Shown here: piece after piece, positions 33,162-41,808 of the stretch
How positions within the stretch are numbered: the stretch's first letter is position 1
Layout of the letters: each line of letters opens with the position of its first letter
Origin: Candidatus Poribacteria bacterium
Lineage (GTDB): Bacteria > Poribacteria > WGA-4E > WGA-3G
Reading direction: 5' to 3'
NCBI GenBank assembly: GCA_958295815.1
Contig: OY282374.1
Location: 2,562,856 to 2,626,855, forward strand
Length of the DNA: 64,000 nucleotides
Notes under the pieces: model-generated
What the model saw: only the letters and a program-made list of their open reading frames with translations
Told to the model about the DNA's origin: nothing
Database searches by the model: none
Translations under genes and position numbers: made by a program

Positions 33162-33911
33162 ATGAAGCACCAACGAATTCAGGAAGCATTATCAGCCTAC
33201 TTAGATAATGAATTAACTGCGAGCATGGAAAAACAGGTTGAAGCGCACCTTCAGTCCTGTCAGGAGTGCGCAGATATGCTCGCGGCGTTCCAACAAAATA
33301 GCAACAGAATCAAAGGGTTCGTGCATCCTGCCCCACCGATCAAAGACATGGTGATGGCAAAAATACACGAAGAACTTCAAAGTGACGTATCCGCCTATTT
33401 AGATAATGAATTAGCACCTGATAGGCAAGCACGCGTTGAAGCACATCTTGACTCCTGTAACGAGTGTTCAGATATGCTCACAGCGTTTCAAGAAAACCGT
33501 GCGCGGATCAAAGGTCTTGAACATCCTGCCCCGTTGTCTATTCAGACGGCAGTCATGGCGCAGATACGCGAACAGGCGGCAAAGACGACTGTAGAGGAAC
33601 CGTCCCGCACGCTACGATTCCCAGACCTCGGACGATGGATTCCGGACGTTGGACGCTGGTTTCTGCGCCCCGTTACTGCAGGCGCGACAGGATTTTTGAC
33701 GCTCGTTTTGATTTTGGGAGCACTTTACTTTTATCCGACTGCTCCTCAATATGAAGAAACACTCGATTTCTACTTTGGAATTCACACAGAACAACTCACT
33801 GATACCCCATTCGACGAGAGTCTCAGCAGTATCCCTCAAGATGACGCTCTGGAATCGGATGGCGATGCAAATCTTTTCCTTGACCTCTATCTGGAGAATG
33901 TAGGGAATTAA
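33162..33911 (+). CDS. Membrane anti-sigma factor with two tandem zinc-binding domains
   Basis: I take the ATG at 33162 (MKHQRIQEALSAYLDNEL), 46 bases after the sigma stop. The 249-residue protein has two copies of the zf-HC2/ZAS domain: H29-x3-C33-x2-C36 (HLQSCQEC) and H95-x3-C99-x2-C102 (HLDSCNEC), each preceded by SAYLDNEL. One helix at about 171-191 (GATGFLTLVLILGALYFYP) follows, then an acidic extracytoplasmic tail. Known ZAS anti-sigma factors have a single zinc domain that clasps sigma; the duplication is unusual and suggests binding of two sigma molecules or tighter hold. It should sequester the 32495 product. Confidence 0.88.
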   Translation: MKHQRIQEALSAYLDNELTASMEKQVEAHLQSCQECADMLAAFQQNSNRIKGFVHPAPPIKDMVMAKIHEELQSDVSAYLDNELAPDRQARVEAHLDSCNECSDMLTAFQENRARIKGLEHPAPLSIQTAVMAQIREQAAKTTVEEPSRTLRFPDLGRWIPDVGRWFLRPVTAGATGFLTLVLILGALYFYPTAPQYEETLDFYFGIHTEQLTDTPFDESLSSIPQDDALESDGDANLFLDLYLENVGN

Positions 33912-33943
33912 ATTTTCCCTACAGCGGTTAACCAGGTGAACCT

Positions 33944-35047
33944 ATGCGAATTAATAAGTATTCAATTTTTCATAAGGACTTCCGAGTTCGACTGTCTCTC
34001 TTTGGTAACGCAGTTTTAGTGCTTTTGCTGTCCGCACCGCATACGCTTTTTGCTGACACGAGCACCCTCGAACGCATTGCAGAAGCCGAGAGCGAGGTGA
34101 GTTACATCGGAGTCCGTTTGAAGACGTTCATTTCGCCACGAGGCACACGCTCTTTTGAAGAACTCATCATTCATAATGCTCCAGAAGTTCCGTACGCGAA
34201 AGAATTGTCTGTGGTAGGCGAGCGCAAATCGTTCAACAGTTCCGGCAGCGACGAACGCGGGGATGATAATCGCAGGGATAACCGGAGAAGAGACCGTGAC
34301 CGGAATGACAGAAACGGTAGAGAAAGATCGCATGAACACAGCAAATGGCGGCAGGTTAAAAGTCTATTTTCTACAGAGGACATCGAACTGATTGCACAAA
34401 ATTATAATTTAGAAACATCGGAATCTACAGAAAAAATAGCGAATTACGATACTGATATTCTAACGATCACCCCTAAATTTGCTGGTAGAGCCACATATCG
34501 GATCTTTTTTGCCCGCGAAAACGGGGTTACCTTGCGGACGGAAGCACTTGATCCCGAAGGTGTTCTTCGGGCAATGTCCGTTTATACCCGACTCAGCTTT
34601 GATCTCGAAGCCGTGGAAAAAAAATGGAAAGTTTTTCAAGAAGAGATCAAGCCGGAACCGCAGCGTAGTTACGTAATTTCACTTGCTGATGGAGCAAAAA
34701 TCCTCAAAACCAAACCCATACAGCCTGAATATCTACCACCCGGGTTCCAGTTGCAAGATGTTCGCAGCATAAAAGACAGAGAGCATACAATTCACCTCAT
34801 CTACACAGACGGCTTGTTAGGTTTCTCGATTTTTGAAACAACGGAGAAACACGCCGGTCGTAGCAGTCGGCAACGTAGTAAACCAGATATGATTGAGGGC
34901 ACGCCCGTACATAAACACCAGCGCGGACCGACGCACGCCTTCAGCTGGTCGAGTGGGGATATTCGCTTCTTCTTGTTCGGCGCAATGCCTGCATCCGAGA
35001 TGGAGAAGGTAGTGGAATCTATTATTCACAAATCAAAGAAAAAATAA
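33944..35047 (+). CDS. MucB/RseB-like regulator of the anti-sigma factor
   Basis: The 367-residue protein has a hydrophobic N-terminal signal (to about residue 38, LFA-DTS), then the LolA-like N-terminal domain of RseB (SYIGVRLKTFISPRGTRSFE) and the C-terminal domain near 250-365 (PEYLPPGFQLQDV, IHLIYTDGLLGFSIFE, FSWSSGDIRFFLFGAMP). RseB binds the periplasmic part of RseA and shields it from proteolysis until the stress signal arrives. Gene order sigma/anti-sigma/RseB matches rpoE-rseA-rseB. Odd here is an insertion of about 35 very basic and acidic residues (DNRRDNRRRDRDRNDRN) near residue 105, which may bind polyanions. It starts 33 bases after the anti-sigma stop. Confidence 0.8.
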   Translation: MRINKYSIFHKDFRVRLSLFGNAVLVLLLSAPHTLFADTSTLERIAEAESEVSYIGVRLKTFISPRGTRSFEELIIHNAPEVPYAKELSVVGERKSFNSSGSDERGDDNRRDNRRRDRDRNDRNGRERSHEHSKWRQVKSLFSTEDIELIAQNYNLETSESTEKIANYDTDILTITPKFAGRATYRIFFARENGVTLRTEALDPEGVLRAMSVYTRLSFDLEAVEKKWKVFQEEIKPEPQRSYVISLADGAKILKTKPIQPEYLPPGFQLQDVRSIKDREHTIHLIYTDGLLGFSIFETTEKHAGRSSRQRSKPDMIEGTPVHKHQRGPTHAFSWSSGDIRFFLFGAMPASEMEKVVESIIHKSKKK

Positions 35048-35056
35048 GGAGAAAAT

Positions 35057-35866
35057 ATGCAGATATACACCGCTCTTATGTTAGGCATTCTTGTCACCGG
35101 TTTATTATTCGTTAGTAATGCAAGTGCTGATGACCCAAAGGCTGAACTTGAAAAATCACCACGCCATGGCGAATGGGTGAAGGTCACGACTGCCGATGGG
35201 CGGGTCGTCAACTCGTTTATCGTCTATCCTGAGGTGAAAGAACCCGCAACAGCGATCATCGTTATCCATGAGATTTTTGGACTCACAGATTGGATCCGAC
35301 TCGTGGCTGATAGACTTGCTGCAGAAGGGTTTGTGGCAATATGCCCAGACCTGCTTTCCGGTATGGGTCCTGATGGTGGTGGTACCGAGAGTTTTGACTC
35401 TGGTGACGACGTCCGACGGACTATCCGAGAACTCTCACCTTCGCAAGTCGGCTCAGATCTCGACGCCATCCAGAAATATGTCCGTGAGCTGCCTTCAACG
35501 AATGAAAAGGTTGCGGTCTCTGGATTCTGCTGGGGCGGCGGACAAACTTTCAGCTACGCCGTCCATTCTGATACAATAGCCGCCGGTTTTGTGTTTTATG
35601 GTCGTGCAGCAGCGGTGGAAGATGTCCCCAAAATATCAGCACCGGTGTATGGTTTTTACGGCGAAAGTGACAACCGTATCAATGCTACAATTGATGCGAC
35701 TAAAGCAGCTGCCGACGCTGCAAATGTTACCTACGAACCCGTTATCTATGAAGGCGTTGGTCACGCTTTCCTGAGACGCGGCATGGCAGAAGACGCAAAC
35801 GAAGCACAGAAAACCGCTACTAAAGCTGCATGGGAACGGTGGGTATCCGTTATGCGAGGACTCTAA
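35057..35866 (+). CDS. Exported dienelactone hydrolase family protein
   Basis: The 269-residue alpha/beta hydrolase has a signal peptide (cleavage near ASA-DDP), which is unusual because most family members are cytoplasmic. Family motifs are IVIHEIFGLTDWIR, the nucleophile elbow SGFCWGGGQ (Cys), the aspartate in YGESDNRI and the histidine in GVGHAFLRRG, a Cys-Asp-His triad. It would open lactones or cleave esters in the periplasm. AAGGAGAAAAT precedes the ATG, nine bases after the RseB-like stop, so it is probably the last gene of the sigma operon and perhaps one of its targets. A strong terminator follows. Confidence 0.88.
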   Translation: MQIYTALMLGILVTGLLFVSNASADDPKAELEKSPRHGEWVKVTTADGRVVNSFIVYPEVKEPATAIIVIHEIFGLTDWIRLVADRLAAEGFVAICPDLLSGMGPDGGGTESFDSGDDVRRTIRELSPSQVGSDLDAIQKYVRELPSTNEKVAVSGFCWGGGQTFSYAVHSDTIAAGFVFYGRAAAVEDVPKISAPVYGFYGESDNRINATIDATKAAADAANVTYEPVIYEGVGHAFLRRGMAEDANEAQKTATKAAWERWVSVMRGL

Positions 35867-35897
35867 ACAGTCCACCAAGTGTCTTTTTCATATGTAT

Positions 35898-35930
35898 GGG
35901 GCGGATTGTAATCCGCCCCTATGTTTTTTA
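35898..35930 (+). terminator. Rho-independent terminator
   Basis: GGGGCGGATT (35898-35907), two-base loop, AATCCGCCCC (35910-35919), then a run of T from 35924. It ends the sigma-factor operon and also belongs to the GG-rich palindrome group of the window. Confidence 0.85.
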
Positions 35931-35935
35931 AACAC

Positions 35936-35965
35936 TTGACATCACAATAAACCCTATGGTATCCT
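35936..35965 (+). promoter_or_regulatory. Sigma-70-type promoter for the PIN fragment and partner
   Basis: TTGACA (35936-35941), 18 bases, TATCCT (35960-35965). Confidence 0.55.
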
Positions 35966-36015
35966 TAATCCAGCCATGAAAGAAAGGATATTTACAAAAA
36001 ATTCAGAAATTAAGG

Positions 36016-36201
36016 GTGCAAAGCTATCAACGAAACAGGAAAATCTATCTCGATACGTGTTGTCTAAATCGCCCTTTTGATGTTAAAACGCAAACAAGGG
36101 TTCGCCGTGAAGCCGAAGCTGTTGAGATAATTCTTGAGTATTTTGACTTAGGTTACTGGCAATGGCTTGCCAGTAGTGTTAATGCAGATGAAATCATATG
36201 A
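36016..36201 (+). pseudogene. N-terminal fragment of a PIN-domain nuclease
   Basis: From GTG at 36016 the 61-residue frame reads RKIYLDTCCLNRPFD, the first strand of a PIN domain with its catalytic aspartate, then the helix RREAEAVEIILEYFDLG. Full PIN toxins are about 130-160 residues with further acidic residues in the second half; this frame stops at residue 61, so at least two metal ligands are missing. The TGA overlaps the ATG of the next gene (ATGA). It is either a degraded toxin whose partner persists, or a reading frame cut by deletion. No intact continuation is visible in other frames. Confidence 0.6.
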
Positions 36202-36407
36202 ATACACAAAATATGACTGACGAGGAAATTTATGAAGCTGGACTTAAAGTACTGTCTGAGAAGCTCGGGGCTGCTGGAATGATTCGATTCCTCAGGCAGT
36301 GTGGGCCGGCTACAGGCAATTTCACAGAGGAACGCAAAGAGTGGATCACTGATGAAACTGACATCAGGACAATTGCTAAGCGGATCCAACGGAACCACCA
36401 AACGTAA
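36198..36407 (+). CDS. Small protein, probable partner of PIN-domain nucleases
   Basis: A 69-residue protein (EEIYEAGLKVLSEKLGAAGM, IRFLRQCGPATGNFTEERKE). This compact pattern, a short helical region and then G-(D/N)-(Y/F)-T-x-ER, is of the kind commonly found next to PIN-domain genes, where it is presumed to be an antitoxin. Assignment rests on recall of that arrangement and on the four-base overlap with the PIN fragment, so it is inferred. It appears intact. It may now be an orphan antitoxin. Confidence 0.5.
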   Translation: MNTQNMTDEEIYEAGLKVLSEKLGAAGMIRFLRQCGPATGNFTEERKEWITDETDIRTIAKRIQRNHQT

Positions 36408-36514
36408 ATATAAGCATGCCAGCATAGGACAGCACTTTTTGGTTACAGAGGATGATATTCTTTACCGGTAGAAGTGCCTTATAGTCCCAACACTCTCTAT
36501 CTAAGAAAAAATAT

Positions 36515-37279
36515 ATGGCAAACCGACTCAAAGATAAGATTGCAATTATTACCGGTGCAGCACGAGGTATCGGAGCAAAAAGCGCGGAACTTTTTGCTGG
36601 TGAAGGCGCATCTGTAGCCATCTGGGACTTGAATGTTGAACGGGGCGAAACAACCGCTCAGCAAATTCAAGCAGAAGGTGGCACAGCACTTTTCTGTGAG
36701 TGCGATGTAACCGACGCCACGCAGATCGAAAATGCCGTCAACCGGGTCACATCTGAACTCGGCGATCCAAATGTACTATTCAATAACGCCGGTATTGCTG
36801 TCGTAGGTGAATTAGAAGATATTTCTGAGTCGGATTGGGATCACCAATACGCTGTCAATGTAAAGAGCATCTATCTTGTATCTCGTGCAGTGATTCCCCT
36901 GATGCGCGCAGCCGGTGGCGGCTCGATTATCAATATGGCGAGCGAATCAGCATACGTTGGGTTTCCAATGCACCCCGCCTATACCTCCTCCAAAGCCGCC
37001 GTGGTGCACCTCTCACGCAGCATGGCGGTTCGGTATGCTGAGGACAACATCCGTGTCAATAGCCTTTGTCCCGGCACGATTAACACCGAACTTTACCAAG
37101 AATTCCTATCAAAACAGCCAGACCCAGAGGCAATCAACAAAGAAATCAAAGACATGCATCCGCTGGGGATCGGCGAGCCGGAAGACATCGCATGGGCAGC
37201 GGTCTATTTAGCCTCCGACGAATCAAGATACATGACCGGTGCACCGATGCTCGTCGAGGGTGGAATCTTGTCACTCTAA
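36515..37279 (+). CDS. SDR-family NAD(P)-dependent oxidoreductase
   Basis: The 254-residue protein is a classical short-chain dehydrogenase: TGAARGIG (cofactor loop), NNAGIAVVGE, the catalytic serine in INMASESAYVG, the YTSSK motif (Tyr and Lys of the active site), and CPGTINTELY. An aspartate after strand 2 (AIWDLNVERG) suggests NAD(H). The GVLEDxSESDWDHQYAVNVKS-like region fits the glucose-1-dehydrogenase/3-ketoacyl-ACP-reductase-like group. Substrate is unknown. It is a single gene with no obvious operon partner; no strong ribosome site precedes the ATG. Confidence 0.92.
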   Translation: MANRLKDKIAIITGAARGIGAKSAELFAGEGASVAIWDLNVERGETTAQQIQAEGGTALFCECDVTDATQIENAVNRVTSELGDPNVLFNNAGIAVVGELEDISESDWDHQYAVNVKSIYLVSRAVIPLMRAAGGGSIINMASESAYVGFPMHPAYTSSKAAVVHLSRSMAVRYAEDNIRVNSLCPGTINTELYQEFLSKQPDPEAINKEIKDMHPLGIGEPEDIAWAAVYLASDESRYMTGAPMLVEGGILSL

Positions 37280-37446
37280 GCAATCAATATCCTCTTAGCT
37301 AAAGATTCTCGACACTCCCTCTATTTCCCAAGAATACTCCTCCCTACCGCTTCCGTTCATAACTCGTAAAATTCATAGAAGAAAATCTGGCAAAAGAGAT
37401 TAAATAGTTCTTGTAGAGAAACCGAGTGTGCGCTATGTAAAGAGTC

Positions 37447-37466
37447 GGGATTACAAATCCCTCCTA
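37447..37466. repeat. GG-rich palindromic repeat (GGGATT-ACA-AATCCC, then TCCTAC)
   Basis: GGGATT (37447-37452) pairs with AATCCC (37456-37461), followed by TCCTAC. It belongs to the family also seen at 9960, 15340, 41418, 54334 and 56964. The rest of the 290-base gap before the ABC genes shows nothing else recognisable. Confidence 0.65.
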
Positions 37467-37570
37467 CAAAGAGCGGATTTCATGTGTGTTTTGGCGGTTC
37501 CTTCCGACGTTCTTAGACGTAGAACACCGAAAATACAAGCGTTTGTCTCAGAGTAAAGGAGAAGAAATAA

Positions 37571-39412
37571 ATGCATTCCGATGCTTCTCAAACACCCAAC
37601 ACAGAATCGGAACAGCGACCATCGGCGTTTAGAACGCTCCGCCGTTTTTTCCTCGTCGCTTGGCGTGTCAGCCCGTTCGGTACAATCATACAAGCCCTGC
37701 TAACACTCATACACGGCTGTATTCCCGTTGGTACACTTTGGGCAAGTCGCGGACTCGTGAATCTCATTGTAGCTATTCTCGCCAATGAAACAGAAGCAAG
37801 CCTACAGACCGCAGCACCTTGGGTGATCGCCTTAGTCTCTTTAGCGACGCTCAGAAATATAACTGGCACTTATGACGGGTACTTAAGATGGAAGATGCAG
37901 AACCTAATCAAACTCTACCAACAACGGGAATTGATTGAAGCTGCAACGCATATCGACTTCGCCGATTTCGATCAACCACAGACCTACGATTTGATACAGC
38001 GAGCGCGGCAGGCTTTGGACCACCGACTCACCAACTTCCTACGATTTTTAACGGAAATTGGACAACTCTGCGTAACGCTCGTAGGTTACGGTGTGCTTTT
38101 GTGGATCGCTGATCCGCTGCTCGTCCTCGTAGTCGTGTTACCCGCAATGCCTTCCGCTTGGTTGAAAGTAAAAGCAGCCGAAAAGCAATACATCTATGAT
38201 TACTACACAACCCCTGTACGTCGTTTGATGGATTACGTGCTCGGTCTACTACTCGGCACATCATCTGGACAGGAAGTCCGACTCTATGGGCTTTTCGATC
38301 ACTTTTTTGGTCGCTGGCGTAGAAACCATCGTAAATGGCGGAAAGAAGCCCTCGGAATGATTTGGACGGAAATGAGAGCTTCTATCGGCACAACTATCGC
38401 TGAAATCGTTGCTTATGCAATCGCAATCGCTATACTCGCTGAACGTATTGTAGACGGCAATCTCACACTTGGAGATTATGTCGTTCTTACAGGTGCAGCG
38501 GCAACTTTTCAAGGGAATATGGAGGGATTGCTCGGAGAAATACGAAACATACTCCGAGACTTACCGCTGCTTCGTGATTTGCATTTCTTCTTAGAACGCG
38601 CAGAAAAAAAACACACACAGGTAGGCACCGAGAAATTTCCGAAGTCCTTACAGCAAGGCGTGGAGGTTCGTAATCTACGCTTCCGATACCCAGAAGCAAC
38701 TGATGATGTACTACAAGACATAAATTTTCATGTACGTCCCGGTGAAATAGTAAGCATCGTCGGTGTCAACGGCGCGGGAAAGTCAACACTCATCAAACTG
38801 TTGCTCGGTCTCTACCAGCCCGATGACGGAACAATCCACTATGATGGCATAAATGCGGGGTCGGTTGCGCCAGAACAGATCGCCCTGAACTGCGCCGCTG
38901 TTTTCCAAGATTTTACGCGGTTTCGTAGACCGATAAGGGAAGAACTTGTACCAGGACCGCCAAGTCTCCATATTGACGATGAGACACTTTGGCAAGTTAT
39001 CAATGCCGTTGGACTCCATGAGCGTTTCCAATCCGTATCTCGCGGCTTAGATACATACCTCGATCCTTCACTCGGTGAAGATGGTGAAGGTGCCGAGTTA
39101 TCTGGCGGAGAATGGCAAAAAGTCGCGCTTGCCCGGGCTTTAGCACGTAATCCTCAAGTCCTCGTCCTTGATGAACCAACTGCTGCCTTAGATCCGCAAG
39201 CCGAAGTCGAACTCTACCAACGTTTTGTCGAACTCGCGTCTGGTAGAATGACATTCCTGATTTCACATCGCATCGGATCCGCTCGCCTCGCCGACCGAAT
39301 CTTGGTATTAGAAGGCGGGCGTATTATTGAAGACGGCACGCATGAGGCGTTACTCGCTAAGGACGGACGCTACTCCCAATTCTTTAGAGCACAGGCACAT
39401 TGGTACCAGTAG
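37571..39412 (+). CDS. ABC exporter half-transporter (ATP-binding and permease)
   Basis: The 613-residue protein has a six-helix membrane domain (about 30-330) fused to an ATPase (about 355-600). Visible are Walker A GVNGAGKST, the Q-loop region AAVFQDFTRF, the signature LSGGEWQKVALARAL, Walker B VLVLDEPTAALD and the H-loop ISHRIG. This is the ABCB/MsbA type, which extrudes lipids, peptides or drugs. An AAGGAGAAGAAAT site precedes the ATG. The next gene encodes a second half-transporter 21 bases downstream, so the two probably form a heterodimer. Both ATP sites keep Walker B glutamate (DEPT), so neither is obviously degenerate. Substrate is unknown. Confidence 0.93.
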   Translation: MHSDASQTPNTESEQRPSAFRTLRRFFLVAWRVSPFGTIIQALLTLIHGCIPVGTLWASRGLVNLIVAILANETEASLQTAAPWVIALVSLATLRNITGTYDGYLRWKMQNLIKLYQQRELIEAATHIDFADFDQPQTYDLIQRARQALDHRLTNFLRFLTEIGQLCVTLVGYGVLLWIADPLLVLVVVLPAMPSAWLKVKAAEKQYIYDYYTTPVRRLMDYVLGLLLGTSSGQEVRLYGLFDHFFGRWRRNHRKWRKEALGMIWTEMRASIGTTIAEIVAYAIAIAILAERIVDGNLTLGDYVVLTGAAATFQGNMEGLLGEIRNILRDLPLLRDLHFFLERAEKKHTQVGTEKFPKSLQQGVEVRNLRFRYPEATDDVLQDINFHVRPGEIVSIVGVNGAGKSTLIKLLLGLYQPDDGTIHYDGINAGSVAPEQIALNCAAVFQDFTRFRRPIREELVPGPPSLHIDDETLWQVINAVGLHERFQSVSRGLDTYLDPSLGEDGEGAELSGGEWQKVALARALARNPQVLVLDEPTAALDPQAEVELYQRFVELASGRMTFLISHRIGSARLADRILVLEGGRIIEDGTHEALLAKDGRYSQFFRAQAHWYQ

Positions 39413-39432
39413 AAGGGAAAGAAGGGACCACA

Positions 39433-41280
39433 ATGCGAAATATAATAGAAAAATTGAAGACATGGGGATTGGTCGCCAAGGATACACTGTTCGCTTATGC
39501 CCGAACCTTTTGGATCACGTGGCAGAACGGTTCATTGGCACTTTTGGGTGTGCTGTTTCTCACGCTGTTGCTCGGGGTCATACCTGCCGGTCAGTTTTTT
39601 GTGACAGAACGCTTAGTCAATGCGATCACCGACGCTATAGGTAATGCCAACTGGTGGATACAGGTCGTTCCGTGGTTGCTCGGTTTGATCGGTTTACAAA
39701 TTATTAGCATCCTTACCGACTTGTTACGGGAACCCATGCGCTTTCACGTCGGAGAAAACATTGAGGTATGGATGAATGAGAGTATCGTTCGGAAATCCAA
39801 TACAATGGAATTGGTCGAATTCCAGACACCAGATTTTCAAAACGCTTTGGAGCGAGCACGCGCCATGTCTGGTATAGCACTTGATGAGATTGTCTGGTGG
39901 ATCTTTGATAGCCTCCAACAATTAATCAGTGCTATTTCACTCGGTATCGTCCTCTGGGTTTATCATCCATTGCTGGCACTGCTCCCTATAGTGACGGGTA
40001 CAGCTTCTTGGTGGACAGGTTCACGCTTTGCTGCCGATATTTACAATTTGGATGTCCAACAAACACCACAACGACGAGAGCGAGATGCGTTAGAAGGCAC
40101 GCTGACCGATCGTAGCGCAGGTAAAGAAATTCGACTCTACCAAGCGCAGGACTTATGGATAACGCGCTGGCAAAAGTTATGGAAAGGGGTAATACAGGAG
40201 CAACAGGTAATTGAACGGCGTAAATTTTTCGCACACCTTGCCATTGACATCGCACGTGGTTTATTGTACGCCTGTTCACTCGTTATTTTACTGCTGGAGG
40301 TTTTTCGTGGCGGGTTAACCATTGGCACTTATATCGCTGCTACCGCTGCCCTCATCAGCTTGGATGGTATCTGGAACAATGTCACGAGTTATTTCCAGTG
40401 GATAGGAAACGAGATGCGTCGTTTGTCAGGAGATTTATATCCGTTTTTGGATCGGGACGCAGACGCAGCCAATGCCAAAACAGGAGACGAACCGGCTTCA
40501 GAATCAGACGGAATTCTCCTGCAGACAACCCAAGAACCGCAATACCTTCGGATAGAAGATGTTTCATTCCTCTATCCAAATACGCAAGAACCGGTGTTAC
40601 ATCACATAAACGTGACTTTGCAAAAAGGCGAGCGCGTCGCACTCGTAGGACCCAACGGTGCCGGTAAGACTACACTGGCGCGTCTACTTCTCGGGCTCTA
40701 CCGTCCAGAGACAGGCGTAATTCACATTGGGGATGCCCCCTTAAACGAAGAGAATCGTCGAGAGTGGCTAACGAATTGCAGTGCGGTTTTTCAGGACTTC
40801 ACCTCCTACCATCTCACCGCACGCGAGAATATTACCCTCGGCGACCTCGAACACCCTGAACGTATGGAAACAGCATCTATTGCTGGAGGTGCTGCCTCGG
40901 TCGTTGAAGGACTTACAGAAAGTTACGAGACAATCCTCGGTCCCACCTTTGGCGGACGCGATCTCTCCGGTGGCGAATGGCAACGTCTTGCAACAGCCCG
41001 GAGTTTCATGCAGGAAACACCATGGCTCGTTGTTCTCGATGAACCCACTGCTGCGCTCGATCCCCTCGCTGAACAAGCGGTCTTTGAACGATTCATTGAA
41101 CGGAGTGCCGGACGCACATCCGTGTTAATCTCTCACCGTCTCTCTTCTGTCCGCACCTGTGACCGGATTCTTGTCCTTGACAAGGGTACAATTGTTGAAG
41201 ACGGGGATCATGAAACCCTGTTGGCAAATGATGGGCTTTACGCCCAGTTCTTCAAAGCACAAGCGCAGTGGTACCTGTGA
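39433..41280 (+). CDS. ABC exporter half-transporter, partner of the 37571 product
   Basis: I choose ATG 39433 (MRNIIEKLKTWG), which has GAAGGGA upstream; the frame stays open back into the preceding gene. The 615-residue product has a membrane domain (about 25-330) and an ATPase with Walker A GPNGAGKTT, Q-loop AVFQDFTSYH, signature LSGGEWQRLATARSF, Walker B LVVLDEPTAALD and ISHRL. It resembles its partner throughout, including the unusual NCAAVFQDFT/NCSAVFQDFT stretch and the C-terminus QFFKAQAQWY versus QFFRAQAHWY, which indicates gene duplication. They likely work as a heterodimeric efflux pump. Confidence 0.93.
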   Translation: MRNIIEKLKTWGLVAKDTLFAYARTFWITWQNGSLALLGVLFLTLLLGVIPAGQFFVTERLVNAITDAIGNANWWIQVVPWLLGLIGLQIISILTDLLREPMRFHVGENIEVWMNESIVRKSNTMELVEFQTPDFQNALERARAMSGIALDEIVWWIFDSLQQLISAISLGIVLWVYHPLLALLPIVTGTASWWTGSRFAADIYNLDVQQTPQRRERDALEGTLTDRSAGKEIRLYQAQDLWITRWQKLWKGVIQEQQVIERRKFFAHLAIDIARGLLYACSLVILLLEVFRGGLTIGTYIAATAALISLDGIWNNVTSYFQWIGNEMRRLSGDLYPFLDRDADAANAKTGDEPASESDGILLQTTQEPQYLRIEDVSFLYPNTQEPVLHHINVTLQKGERVALVGPNGAGKTTLARLLLGLYRPETGVIHIGDAPLNEENRREWLTNCSAVFQDFTSYHLTARENITLGDLEHPERMETASIAGGAASVVEGLTESYETILGPTFGGRDLSGGEWQRLATARSFMQETPWLVVLDEPTAALDPLAEQAVFERFIERSAGRTSVLISHRLSSVRTCDRILVLDKGTIVEDGDHETLLANDGLYAQFFKAQAQWYL

Positions 41281-41744
41281 GAATACATTTAATGAACCTT
41301 CTCTAATCCACAACCTAAAGATTCCCGACCACCATCTAACCTCGTTGATATCTATAAAACTTATTAGCGAACCCACGTTATATAGTAAAGCCCATAATTA
41401 CCTATACACTTATAGAAGGCGGGGTTAGAAACCCCGCCAGCGAATGAGAGGGGTGTTGCTAGGTGAAGTGTTCACATATTTTCGGGATTTACTATAAATT
41501 GGCAACCGTTTTGCCCTTACTTCGCGTCACTATTAATCAAACACTCATACGGAAGTTGAGGGTTGTAAACGTTCCGATATTGATTTGTCCGGGTTAATGT
41601 CCTTGCACAAATTTGTACATTATTAGTATATCTGCCCGATTTGGTGCAGGATTTTCCAAGTGCTTTTTCTATAAAAACTGCCTAATTTCACATATTTAGG
41701 CACTACCAACCTATATTTGGGGTTCTACCTCACTATTTTCAGAT
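41281..41744. other. Intergenic region with palindromes, no gene seen
   Basis: It contains GCGAACCCACGTTA (41367-41380), a degenerate reverse copy of the border motif; the perfect palindrome GGCGGGGTT-AGA-AACCCCGCC (41418-41438); a near-palindrome TGCACAAATTTGTACA at about 41608-41623, which could be an operator; and TTTGGTGCAGG at about 41640, also seen at about 15551. No coding frame is convincing. Confidence 0.6.
41418..41438. repeat. GG-rich palindromic repeat, 9-bp stem
   Basis: GGCGGGGTT (41418-41426), AGA, AACCCCGCC (41430-41438), a member of the dispersed GGGGTT/AACCCC family. Confidence 0.75.
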
Positions 41745-41760
41745 TGGCACATAAATTGCA
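41745..41760 (+). promoter_or_regulatory. Sigma-54-type -24/-12 promoter
   Basis: TGGCAC-ATAAA-TTGCA matches the RpoN consensus at every defined base and lies 48 bases before the ATG at 41809, an ideal distance. With the match at 8116 it is the second such site, both before exported-protein genes. Confidence 0.65.
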
Positions 41761-41808
41761 TATAATTTCCCAATAAGTAGTTCTGGACTGCAAATTGAGG
41801 TAAAACCA

